Assembly (NCBI GenBank): GCA_902584995.1
Contig: CACICF010000003.1
Location: 1 to 64,000, forward strand
Length of the DNA stretch: 64,000 bases
Origin: an uncultured Pelagibacteraceae bacterium
Lineage (GTDB): Bacteria; Pseudomonadota; Alphaproteobacteria; Pelagibacterales; Pelagibacteraceae
Direction of reading: 5' to 3'
Below, one piece after another: positions 52,934 through 61,440 of the stretch. The notes below the pieces were generated by a model. That model ran no database searches and was not told the DNA's origin. It saw only the letters and a program-made list of their open reading frames with translations. The position numbers were made by a program, and so were the translations under genes. Each line of letters begins with the position of its first letter. Position 1 is the stretch's first letter.

Positions 52934-53796
52934 TAATTTACCTCCTCTTTCTTTTTATATAATATCATTACGACACCAAATATTATTACTACTCCTCCAA
53001 TAAATAATTCAGTTGTTGGTTTCTCGCCTAATAAAAATATTGCAGCAAGCAATCCTGTCGGTGGTATACCCATAGTTACTATAGGTAACACTTTATATAA
53101 TGGATTATTTTTTAGAACATAATAAAAGCATCCATAAGTTATAGGTTGCATAATAAATCCAATGTAAAAAGCTATTAACCAATGATTAAATTTAGCAGTT
53201 GATAAATATGAGATTGTATCACCTTCAATTACTGCAGAAATTAAAATTAAAGTAGGTCCGGAAAATAATGCAAGCCATGCAACTAAAGCTAAAGGATTAA
53301 TTTCTTTACTCAAAGGTTTAACAATCACTTGACCGAGTGCCCATATTGCTGAACCTAGAATAGTAAGAGCGATACCAAATATTTTTCCATCTAAATTAGG
53401 CGAGCCAATTAAAATATATACTCCTATAAATGCAACTCCTATTCCAATCAAAGCTCTTAAAGTTGGTTTCTCTTTCAACATAAAAAAAGCAAAAATTACT
53501 CCAAAAGGAACTTCTGTTTGTACTAATAATACTGCCGCTGATGCATCTATAAAATTTAAACCAGTATAGGTAATACTGTATTGCAAAGTGTTTGCTATAA
53601 ACGAAGCGATAAAAATTTTTTTTAAGAATCCTCTTGGAATAGGAAACCACCAAATTAATATAGAGGCAGCAAAAATAAATCTTAATCCCATTAAAAGTAT
53701 TGGAGGAAAAGACTCAAAAGCAGGTTTTGCAATTACAAAACCAAAACCTAAAAAGATAGGAACAAGTGATGCAACTAGAGTGTCTTTAAAATTCAT
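52933..53796 (-). CDS. EamA/DMT superfamily transporter
   Basis: About ten helices in 287 residues; it has FVIAKPAFESFPPILLMGLR in the first repeat and IFLLGEKPTTELFIGGVVII at the end. It opens the seven-gene minus-strand operon (EamA, hydroxyacid dehydrogenase, aldehyde dehydrogenase, VOC, methyltransferase, MsrA, serine hydrolase). It is divergent from the EutA-like gene, with 60 bp between. Confidence 0.85.
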   Translation of the reverse strand: MNFKDTLVASLVPIFLGFGFVIAKPAFESFPPILLMGLRFIFAASILIWWFPIPRGFLKKIFIASFIANTLQYSITYTGLNFIDASAAVLLVQTEVPFGVIFAFFMLKEKPTLRALIGIGVAFIGVYILIGSPNLDGKIFGIALTILGSAIWALGQVIVKPLSKEINPLALVAWLALFSGPTLILISAVIEGDTISYLSTAKFNHWLIAFYIGFIMQPITYGCFYYVLKNNPLYKVLPIVTMGIPPTGLLAAIFLLGEKPTTELFIGGVVIIFGVVMILYKKKEEVN

Positions 53797-53856
53797 TCAA
53801 TTCATTTAATATTAATGATTATTCAAGAACTTATGATATATTCTCTTTTTTAAATT

Positions 53857-54597
53857 ATGAATTCAACAAAAATAGAACCAAAATACATAAGTAAATCAAA
53901 TCCACGAGTTGGCCTTATTGCTCTTGCAAGTGATTTTATGATTGAGAGAGATTTTATTAATGTAATAAAGGATAGAGAAATTGATTTTTTTGTTAATAGA
54001 ATAGAGTGTTATAATCCTTTAACCAAAGAAAATCTGATTAAAATGTCAGATAAAGTAACCGATGTTGCAAAAGATATTCTCCCAGACCAAGATATAGACT
54101 GTGTTGTCTATGGATGCACTTCAGGAACAATAGCCGTAGGATACAATTCCATAGAACAAAAAGTAAAAGCAGCAAAACCAATGGCAGAGGTTACAACACC
54201 AAGTACTGCTGCTATAAAAGCTTTAAAGAAACTAAATATAAGCAAGCTTTGTTTATTTACTCCATACAGTAAAAAACTTAATGATGATGTTATAGAATAT
54301 TTTAAATCAGAAGGATTTGAAATAACTTCCAATTCTTATTTTGATATAGAGGCAGACTACGATATCGGTAAAGTAGATCAAAATTATTTGTATGATGTGT
54401 TGTCTAAAATAGATTTAAATGGCGCGGAAGCATTATTTGTATCTTGCACAGCTTTACCTGTACTTCCAATAATTGACAAACTTGAAAAAAAATTGAATAC
54501 AGTTGTTTTATCAAGTAACCAGGCTTTAATCTGGGATACACTTGTTAAAATAAATAAAGATAATCAAGTTGAGGGTTTTGGAAAATTATTCAGATAG
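53857..54597 (+). CDS. EutA-like Asp/Glu racemase superfamily protein
   Basis: A 246-residue protein of the maleate isomerase/arylmalonate decarboxylase/EutA group. Two catalytic Cys are in place: Cys87 in YGCTSGT and Cys197 in SCTALP. EutA is found in ectoine utilisation operons with the EutD/DoeA hydrolase, and the next gene here is an ectoine-hydrolase-like enzyme 6 bp downstream, so EutA is the best match. The reaction of EutA is not well defined; maleate isomerase or a racemase are the alternatives. Confidence 0.72.
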   Translation: MNSTKIEPKYISKSNPRVGLIALASDFMIERDFINVIKDREIDFFVNRIECYNPLTKENLIKMSDKVTDVAKDILPDQDIDCVVYGCTSGTIAVGYNSIEQKVKAAKPMAEVTTPSTAAIKALKKLNISKLCLFTPYSKKLNDDVIEYFKSEGFEITSNSYFDIEADYDIGKVDQNYLYDVLSKIDLNGAEALFVSCTALPVLPIIDKLEKKLNTVVLSSNQALIWDTLVKINKDNQVEGFGKLFR

Positions 54598-54603
54598 AAA
54601 GTA

Positions 54604-55773
54604 ATGTCATTTAGCAAAGAGGAATACAAACAAAGATTAAAAAAAGTAAAGTCAATGATGGAAAAAAAAGGCATTGAACTTTTAATTTCTCACGACACTA
54701 ATAATATGAACTATTTGACTGGTTATGATGCATGGTCTTTTTATTATGCTCAATGTGCAATTGTTCATATAAATGCAGACGAACCTCTTTGCTTTGTAAG
54801 AGCACAAGATGCTGGAGGCGCTTATATAAAAACCTATCTTAAAGATGAAAACATAATTGTGTATGACGAAAATTATATTCACACATGGCCAAAACATCCC
54901 TACGATTATTTAGTAAAAATAATTAAAGATAGAAAATGGGATAAACTTTCAATTGGTGTTGAAATGGATGCCCATTACTTCACAGCTTTTTGCTATGAAA
55001 AGATAAAACAAGGTTTACCAAACGCAAAAATTAAAGACTCAGAACGTTTAGTTAATTGGGCGAGATTTGCTAAATCTGATGCAGAAATAAAATATATGAA
55101 AAATGCTGCATTGATTTCAGAAAAAGGGATGAAAACTGCAATGGAAGTAATTAAGACCGGCGTAAGACAATGCGATGCTGTTGGAGAAATACAAAAAACT
55201 TTATTTTATGGAACACCAGAGTTTGGAGGAGAATATTCTAGTATTGCAACACTTCTTCCAACAGGGAAGGGAACTTCAGCTTCACATTTAACTGCTACAC
55301 AAGATAAGTTTGTAGAGGGGGAAGCAACAATTGTAGAGTTATCTGGAGTTTACAAAAGATATCATTCTCCAATGGCAAGAACTGTTTTGTTAGGAAAACC
55401 CGATCAACTAAAAATTGATACGATGAAAAAGACTATTGAAGCTCTAGAAGCTGGAATTAAAGTAACAAAAGCTGGAAATACTGCAAATGATGTTGCCCAA
55501 GCATTTTGGGGAGTTTTAGACAAATATGGAATAGAAAAAAAGTCTAGAACAGGCTACTCAATTGGTATTGGTTACCCACCAGATTGGGGTGAACATACTT
55601 TAAATATTTATAAAGAAGAAATGACAGAATTAGTTCCAAATTCTTGTTTTCATATGATAGCTGTAATGCAATTTGGTGATTGGGGAGTTGAAGCATCAGA
55701 ATCTATAAGAGTTACTGACAATGGATGTGAATTATTTTGTAATTATCCAAAAGAGCTACATATAAAGAGTTAA
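54604..55773 (+). CDS. M24 family hydrolase, ectoine hydrolase (DoeA/EutD)-like
   Basis: A 389-residue protein with creatinase N-terminal and M24 pita-bread C-terminal domains. YDAWSFYYAQ near 41, HLTATQDKF (His228) and SIGIGYPPDWGEHTLNI near 310 are typical of ectoine hydrolase. Positions that bind metal in aminopeptidases are changed: the first Asp is Glu/Leu (VELSG, 244-248) and the second Asp is Pro256 (HSPMART). Thus it should be a metal-free enzyme like ectoine hydrolase or creatinase, not a peptidase. The deacetylase partner EutE/DoeB is absent here. Confidence 0.75.
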   Translation: MSFSKEEYKQRLKKVKSMMEKKGIELLISHDTNNMNYLTGYDAWSFYYAQCAIVHINADEPLCFVRAQDAGGAYIKTYLKDENIIVYDENYIHTWPKHPYDYLVKIIKDRKWDKLSIGVEMDAHYFTAFCYEKIKQGLPNAKIKDSERLVNWARFAKSDAEIKYMKNAALISEKGMKTAMEVIKTGVRQCDAVGEIQKTLFYGTPEFGGEYSSIATLLPTGKGTSASHLTATQDKFVEGEATIVELSGVYKRYHSPMARTVLLGKPDQLKIDTMKKTIEALEAGIKVTKAGNTANDVAQAFWGVLDKYGIEKKSRTGYSIGIGYPPDWGEHTLNIYKEEMTELVPNSCFHMIAVMQFGDWGVEASESIRVTDNGCELFCNYPKELHIKS

Positions 55774-55818
55774 TTAACTGTTGCAAATAACAAAACTAAA
55801 TGTTTTAAAAACTATCTT

Positions 55819-56904
55819 ATGTCAAAAAAAGCTGATTTCGTAAAATTTGATAAAGTAGACAAAAGTTACGACGGAAAAGTATTAGTAGTAAAAGATCTGA
55901 ATTTAGATATTGAAGAAGGTGAGTTTGTAACAATGCTTGGACCTTCTGGTTCAGGAAAAACTACATGTCTAATGATGCTTGCTGGTTTTGAAACCCCAAC
56001 CAACGGAGAAATATTTTTAGATAACAATCCAATTTCAAATATTCCACCACATAAAAGAGGAATCGGAATGGTTTTTCAAAATTATGCTTTATTTCCTCAC
56101 ATGACAGTTTTTGAAAATTTAGCATTTCCGTTAAAGGTAAGAAAGATGTCTCAAGAGGATATAGAAAAAAAAGTCGACAAAGCTTTATCAATGGTCTCAT
56201 TGGGTGGATTTGCAAACAGAATGCCAGGTCAACTATCAGGTGGTCAACAACAAAGAGTTGCAGTTGCAAGAGCTTTAGTTTTTGATCCGGCTGTTGTTTT
56301 AATGGATGAGCCTTTAGGTGCGTTAGATAAAAATTTAAGAGAAAGCATGCAGTACGAAATTAAACACATTCATGAAAGTATTGGCGTAACAGTAGTTTAT
56401 GTAACTCATGATCAGGGTGAGGCTTTAACAATGTCAAATAGGATTGCGGTATTTAATGATGGTAAAGTTCAACAACTATCAAGCCCTGATAAGTTATATG
56501 AAGAACCAGTTAACTCTTTTGTTGCAGAATTTATTGGCGAAAATAATACTTTTGGTGGAGAAGTTTCTGAAATTTCAAATGGAACATGTAAAGTTAAATT
56601 ACAAAAGGGTGAAATAATTGCTAATCCAATTTCAGTTAAATCTGTTGGAGAAAAAACTACAGTATCAATCAGACCAGAACGAGCATTGATAAACCCTAAA
56701 GGTAAAATGGATAATAATCAAAAAGGAAAAATTGAAGAAGTCATTTATCATGGGGATCATACTAGGGTTAGATTAAATTTACTTGGTAATTCAGAATTTA
56801 TATTGAAAGTTCCAAATAGTTCTCAAAACCTAGATATAAAACTTGGTAATGAAATTAATATTGGCTGGAACAGTCATGACGCTAGAGCTTTAGACCCAAA
56901 ATAA
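55819..56904 (+). CDS. Spermidine/putrescine-type ABC ATPase PotA
   Basis: A 361-residue ATPase: Walker A GPSGSGKT at 41-48, signature QLSGGQQQR at 138-146, Walker B LMDEPLGALD at 161-170, and a C-terminal TOBE region (about 275-361) with FIGENNTF linking. This is the PotA/AfuA-type layout for importers of polyamines, amino acids or opines. It opens the transport part of the cluster, 45 bp after the M24 gene, and is followed by the binding protein and two permeases. Confidence 0.9.
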   Translation: MSKKADFVKFDKVDKSYDGKVLVVKDLNLDIEEGEFVTMLGPSGSGKTTCLMMLAGFETPTNGEIFLDNNPISNIPPHKRGIGMVFQNYALFPHMTVFENLAFPLKVRKMSQEDIEKKVDKALSMVSLGGFANRMPGQLSGGQQQRVAVARALVFDPAVVLMDEPLGALDKNLRESMQYEIKHIHESIGVTVVYVTHDQGEALTMSNRIAVFNDGKVQQLSSPDKLYEEPVNSFVAEFIGENNTFGGEVSEISNGTCKVKLQKGEIIANPISVKSVGEKTTVSIRPERALINPKGKMDNNQKGKIEEVIYHGDHTRVRLNLLGNSEFILKVPNSSQNLDIKLGNEINIGWNSHDARALDPK

Positions 56905-56994
56905 GCGTAATTACAACATTTTCGCCAAAATCACCTGTTGACTCTTATATTCTATGTTGCTGTACTCCTTTTTTTATAAAAAAAACGTTTAAAC

Positions 56995-57000
56995 GGAGGA
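56995..57000 (+). promoter_or_regulatory. Strong Shine-Dalgarno before the PotD-type gene
   Basis: ggagga lies 3 bases before the ATG at 57004. The 99 bp upstream gap is AT-rich and likely holds a promoter for the binding protein, but no boxes can be fixed. Confidence 0.55.
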
Positions 57001-57003
57001 TAA

Positions 57004-58122
57004 ATGAAAAAATTAAGTAAATTATTACTTGCTTTAACATTTGCAGTTTCTGTATCTACATCCGCTTTTGCAGTAGTTGTTGCATCATGGGGTGGAGCAT
57101 ACACCGAAAGTCAAAAGTTAGGATATGGAGATCCAACATCTAAAGCATTAGGTGTGCCGATCGAGTGGGTTGACTATTCAGGTGGACTTTCAGAAATTAA
57201 AGCGCAAATAGAGGCAGGAGCAATCACATGGGATATTATAGACGTATTCGCTTATGATACTATTAATGGTTGTGACGAAGGAATTTTTGTTGAGTTTGAT
57301 TTTGACAAAGATTTCCCGCCAGCACCAGATGGTACACCAGCTAGTGAAGACTTCTTTACTGATATGCCAAGTAAATGTGCGGTAGGAAATATCTTATATT
57401 CTTGGAACTATGCTTACAACAGTGATTTATTAAAAAGCACGCCAACGACTTTAAAAGATTTCTTTAACACACAAAGATTTCCTGGAAAAAGAGCTATTTA
57501 CAAAAGTGCATTAACTAACTTAGAAATTGCATTAGCAGCAGATGGCGTAAAAATGGGTAAAGGTGGAGAATTTATCTACAAAAAATTAGAAGAGCCAGGA
57601 TATGTTGACAGAGCAATGAATAAAATCAAAGCACTTTGTGAGGATCCAAATGGCGGATGTGTATTTTGGTCAGCTGGAGCTCAACCACCAGAATTATTGA
57701 TGAGTGGTGAAGTTGTAATGGCGACTGGTTGGAATGGTAGATTTTTCAATGCAGCAGTTGGAGAAGGTGCTCCAATAGTTCAAGTTTGGGATGGACAAGG
57801 TCTTGACTATGAATATTTTGCATTAGTAAAAGGTGGACCAAATCAAGATGACGCTATGAAGGCTTTAGCAATGATGACAAGTACTGAGATGTTAGCAGGA
57901 AGTGCAAAATACATTGCGTATGCACCATGGAGAAAATCATCAATTGCAGTTATGGAAGCAGGCGAGCCTTGGTATAAAGATGGAAAAACTAACATGGTTC
58001 CACATATGCCAACAGCACCAGCTAACCTTAAAAGATACTTCTTAGTAAACGCTGAGTACTGGGCTGATAACGGCACAGAGCTTGGTGAAAAATGGGAAGC
58101 TATGAAAGCTAGTATTAAATAA
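57004..58122 (+). CDS. Spermidine/putrescine-type binding protein PotD
   Basis: A 372-residue periplasmic binding protein of the type II fold. Residues 1-23 form a signal peptide (LLLALTFAVSVSTSAFA); the mature part starts VVVASWGGAYTESQKL, the common PotD/opine-binding start. EWVDYSGGLSEIKAQIEAGAITWDIIDV and ILYSWNYAYNSD are family blocks. The ligand could be a polyamine, opine or an ectoine-type solute; the linked EutA- and ectoine-hydrolase-like genes favour a small nitrogenous solute. A terminator directly follows it. Confidence 0.88.
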   Translation: MKKLSKLLLALTFAVSVSTSAFAVVVASWGGAYTESQKLGYGDPTSKALGVPIEWVDYSGGLSEIKAQIEAGAITWDIIDVFAYDTINGCDEGIFVEFDFDKDFPPAPDGTPASEDFFTDMPSKCAVGNILYSWNYAYNSDLLKSTPTTLKDFFNTQRFPGKRAIYKSALTNLEIALAADGVKMGKGGEFIYKKLEEPGYVDRAMNKIKALCEDPNGGCVFWSAGAQPPELLMSGEVVMATGWNGRFFNAAVGEGAPIVQVWDGQGLDYEYFALVKGGPNQDDAMKALAMMTSTEMLAGSAKYIAYAPWRKSSIAVMEAGEPWYKDGKTNMVPHMPTAPANLKRYFLVNAEYWADNGTELGEKWEAMKASIK

Positions 58123-58159
58123 TTAAAGTTTTAAACACTTTAATTTTATATTATATTTA

Positions 58160-58188
58160 GGGCGGTTATTTTAACCGCCCTTTTTTTT
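58160..58188 (+). terminator. Intrinsic terminator between PotD and PotB genes
   Basis: Stem gggcggtta/taaccgccc (58160-58168 and 58172-58180) with a ttt loop, then eight T (58181-58188). The PotB start codon ATG begins at 58189, the next base. Readthrough here would be the only way to express the permeases unless a promoter lies within the binding protein gene. Confidence 0.92.
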
Positions 58189-59442
58189 ATGAGCTCAGAA
58201 ACAGGAAAAATTTTAACAACAGATGGAATTCCCTTAGAGGAAAGTCTTAAACAGGCAGAAAAGAAAAATAAAATTAAAGCTTTTCTACTAGTTGCCCCAT
58301 TATTATTGTTTTTAATAATTACATACATGATTCCAATTGGAGATATGTTTTCTAGAAGCATAGATGACAAAATGGTTACAAACATGCTTCCCAAAACTTA
58401 TAAAGCAATGGAAACTTGGGATGGTAAAGAACTTCCACCAGAGGAAGTTTTTGAAGCATTTTATTTAGACTATAAAATTCTAGTTAAAAACAAAACAGCA
58501 GGAAAATTACAGACACAATTAAACTATGAAAAAAATGGATTTAAAAGTGTTTTAAAAAAACTAGCAAGAAAACAAAAGAAATTTGAGGAGGGAAACTATA
58601 AAGAACAAATTATGAAAGTTCATAAAAGATGGAGAAATGTTGAATATTGGAGAGCAATTAAAAGAAGAGCTCCATCTTATACATATTCAAAATACCTTAA
58701 AGGTGTAGACATGTATTCTAATGAAGATGGAAAAATTGTTCAGGTTTCTGAGGATAGAAGAATTCATAGAATATTATGGATAAGAACAGTGGAGGTAGCT
58801 TTTTTTGTTACTTTATTTTGTTTTTTGATGGCTTACCCAATTGCACATTTACTGGCAACTTTGCCAATGAAATATAGTAATTTACTTATGATTTGTGTTC
58901 TTCTTCCTTTTTGGACTTCTTTACTTGTAAGAACCGCCAGTTGGATGATTTTGTTACAGCAACAAGGGATTGTGAATGATTTCTTTGTTTGGACAGGTCT
59001 TGTTGCGAACGATAACAGACCTGAGATGATGTATAATAAAACTGGAACTTACGTAGCAATGACTCAAATACTTTTACCTTTTATGGTCTTACCTTTGTAT
59101 AGTGTCATGAAAACGATCTCTCCAAGTCTTATGAGGGCTGGTAAGTCTTTAGGTGCAACTCCAGCGGTTGCATTTTTTAAAGTTTATTTTCCACTTACAA
59201 TTCCAGGAATAGGCGCAGGTTGTCTATTAGTTTTTATTTTAGCAATTGGCTATTATATTACACCAGCGCTTGTTGGAGGTGCATCTGGAACACTTATTAG
59301 TAATCAAATTGCATATCATATGAAAAGTACTTTAGATTGGAGCTTTGCATCTGCAATGGGTCTGATGCTTTTAACTGGTGTGTTAGCAATATATTGGATT
59401 TATAATAAACTTGTTGGAGTTGATAACATCAAATTAGGTTAA
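58189..59442 (+). CDS. PotB-type ABC permease with a large first loop
   Basis: A 417-residue permease. A 30-residue cytoplasmic lead is followed by helix 1 (about 31-50), then a soluble, strongly charged loop of about 147 residues (51-197), then the usual core from RTVEVAFFVTLFCF with the EAA loop AGKSLGATPAVAFFKVYFPLTIPG. Typical PotB proteins have a first periplasmic loop of about 40-50 residues. The start at 58189 lies directly after a terminator T run with no Shine-Dalgarno; no other in-frame start would keep helix 1. Confidence 0.85.
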   Translation: MSSETGKILTTDGIPLEESLKQAEKKNKIKAFLLVAPLLLFLIITYMIPIGDMFSRSIDDKMVTNMLPKTYKAMETWDGKELPPEEVFEAFYLDYKILVKNKTAGKLQTQLNYEKNGFKSVLKKLARKQKKFEEGNYKEQIMKVHKRWRNVEYWRAIKRRAPSYTYSKYLKGVDMYSNEDGKIVQVSEDRRIHRILWIRTVEVAFFVTLFCFLMAYPIAHLLATLPMKYSNLLMICVLLPFWTSLLVRTASWMILLQQQGIVNDFFVWTGLVANDNRPEMMYNKTGTYVAMTQILLPFMVLPLYSVMKTISPSLMRAGKSLGATPAVAFFKVYFPLTIPGIGAGCLLVFILAIGYYITPALVGGASGTLISNQIAYHMKSTLDWSFASAMGLMLLTGVLAIYWIYNKLVGVDNIKLG

Positions 59443-59444
59443 TT

Positions 59445-60299
59445 ATGGCATTACCAAAATATACAGAACCACATTATAGAATTTGGCATTACTTTTATTT
59501 ATTAGTGTGTGGTTGTGTCTTTTTCTTTTTGATAGCTCCTTTATTTGTAATTTTTCCATTATCTTTCAATGCAGAAGAGTTTTTGGTTTTTTCTGATGGA
59601 ATGAAAAGATTAGACCCTGATGCATTCTCATTGAGATGGTATAAGGATATGATTTATGGAACAAAAAATCCATGGGGTTTAGCTGCAAGAAATAGTTTTA
59701 TAATTGCAATCTTTGCAACATTGGGATCAATTATTTTAGGTACTCTTGCCGCATTAGGTTTAAGTAGCAGACATATGCCCTACAAAGGTTTGATAATGGC
59801 AATTTTAATTTCACCAATGATAGTTCCACTAATTATTTCTGGGGTAGCGATTTTCTTTTTCATGGCAAAGGTAGGTTTGGCAGCAACTCATTTAGGTATA
59901 ATTCTGGCACACATTATTCTTGGAACACCTTTTGTAGTAATAACTGTAACTGCAACACTTTCAGGTTTTGATCATAGTATTACACGTGCGGCCTCAAGTC
60001 TTGGAAGTAGTCCATATAATACATTTATGAAAATTACTTTACCTTTGATATTACCAGGAGTTATTTCTGGTGGTCTTTTTGCTTTTGTTACCTCTTTTGA
60101 TGAGGTCGTCGTAGTATTATTCTTAGCTGGCTTAGATAATACTACAATACCAATTCAAATGTGGACTGGACTTAGGGAGCAATTAAGTCCGACAATTTTA
60201 GCTGTAGCAACCTGTTTGATTATATTATCAGTATTGATTTTATTAACCGCTGAACTTTTAAGAAGAAGATCTGAGAGATTAAGAGGAATAAATAGATAG
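59445..60299 (+). CDS. PotC-type ABC permease
   Basis: A 284-residue permease of six helices with the EAA loop ITRAASSLGSSPYNTFMKITLPLILPG near 180-206. It starts 2 bp after the PotB stop and completes the PotABCD-type importer. Its stop is adjacent to the convergent thiolase gene (1 bp gap) without a visible terminator. Confidence 0.9.
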   Translation: MALPKYTEPHYRIWHYFYLLVCGCVFFFLIAPLFVIFPLSFNAEEFLVFSDGMKRLDPDAFSLRWYKDMIYGTKNPWGLAARNSFIIAIFATLGSIILGTLAALGLSSRHMPYKGLIMAILISPMIVPLIISGVAIFFFMAKVGLAATHLGIILAHIILGTPFVVITVTATLSGFDHSITRAASSLGSSPYNTFMKITLPLILPGVISGGLFAFVTSFDEVVVVLFLAGLDNTTIPIQMWTGLREQLSPTILAVATCLIILSVLILLTAELLRRRSERLRGINR

Positions 60300-60300
60300 T

Positions 60301-61425
60301 TTAATTTACAGACTCAATTACTGTAGCTATTCCCATTCCCAAACCAATACACTGAGTAGATAGAGCATATTTTTTGTTTTCTCGTTTTAATAGATCGGCT
60401 GCTTTACCAGTAATTCTTGCACCTGTTGCACCAAGTGGATGACCAAGAGCAAGAGCTCCACCATCTAAATTGACCTTATCCTTATCTATACCTAAGTCTT
60501 TAATACACGCTAATGATTGAGAAGCAAAAGCTTCATTCAATTCAACAATATCAATTTGTTCAGCTGACAAGTTAGCTCTCTTCAAAGCTTTTTTTGAAGC
60601 GCCAATTGGACCTAATCCCATGTAATCAGGGTCACAGCCCTCAACAGCAGTAGATATTATTCTTCCTAAAATATTTAAATTATTTTCTTTTGCATAATTT
60701 TCTTCACAAATTAAAGTTGCCGCAGCACCGTCCGTTAAAGGTGATGAAGTTGCAGCTGTAACTGTTCCATTTTCATCAAAAGCAAGTTTTAATCCATCTA
60801 ATTTTTCCATTGTACTATTTGGTCTAATGTTTCCATCAGTATCACAATCACCAATTGATACGATTTCATTCTTAAAATTCCCTTTAGTCTGAGCTTCGTG
60901 TGCTTTTTGATGACTTGATATAGCAAATTCCTGTTGTTCATTTCTTGAAATATTATATTTTTTAGCAACATTTTCTGCAGTTGTTCCCATTGAAAAATAA
61001 ACATGTGGATTGTCTGTCTTACTTTCAGGGTAGGGGATTGGCTCAAAACCAGTATTTACTCTTGTCATGCTTTCTACTCCTCCACAAACAAATACTTTTC
61101 CAGCACCTAATGAAATTTTACCAGCTGCAATATGAATGGCTTCCATTGATGAGCCACACCATCTATCTACTGTCATGCCTGAGGTTTTAACATTCATACC
61201 ACTTAGAAAAGTAGTCAACTTTCCAATATTAAAACTTTGTTCTCCTGTTTGAAATGCACAACCAACTACAATATCCTCAATGTCATCTTTTTTAACATTT
61301 GATTTAGATACTAAATCTTTAATTACTTCTGCTAATAGATTAACTGGCTTTGAGTCAATTAGAGCTCCTTTTCTAGCCATAGTAAAAGGCGATCTTGAAA
61401 ATCCTGCTATCACTGGTTTAAACAT
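60301..61425 (-). CDS. Acetyl-CoA C-acetyltransferase / thiolase
   Basis: A 374-residue thiolase. The acyl-accepting Cys90 is in VDRWCGSS, the base His329 in GHPLGATGAR, and the second Cys359 in TQCIGLGMG. It can run toward acetoacetyl-CoA cleavage or formation, or act on 3-ketoacyl-CoA. It could process acetoacetyl-CoA from the carnitine pathway if a CoA-transferase or ligase is present elsewhere. It lies 15 bp downstream of the DmdA-like gene. Confidence 0.88.
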   Translation of the reverse strand: MFKPVIAGFSRSPFTMARKGALIDSKPVNLLAEVIKDLVSKSNVKKDDIEDIVVGCAFQTGEQSFNIGKLTTFLSGMNVKTSGMTVDRWCGSSMEAIHIAAGKISLGAGKVFVCGGVESMTRVNTGFEPIPYPESKTDNPHVYFSMGTTAENVAKKYNISRNEQQEFAISSHQKAHEAQTKGNFKNEIVSIGDCDTDGNIRPNSTMEKLDGLKLAFDENGTVTAATSSPLTDGAAATLICEENYAKENNLNILGRIISTAVEGCDPDYMGLGPIGASKKALKRANLSAEQIDIVELNEAFASQSLACIKDLGIDKDKVNLDGGALALGHPLGATGARITGKAADLLKRENKKYALSTQCIGLGMGIATVIESVN

Positions 61426-61440
61426 AATTTGAATATAAAG

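Noticed and set aside
54604-55773. Calling the M24 protein an aminopeptidase or the DMSP lyase DddP
   Set aside because: The metal-binding Asp positions are lost and the GYPPDWGE segment points to ectoine hydrolase-like enzymes.
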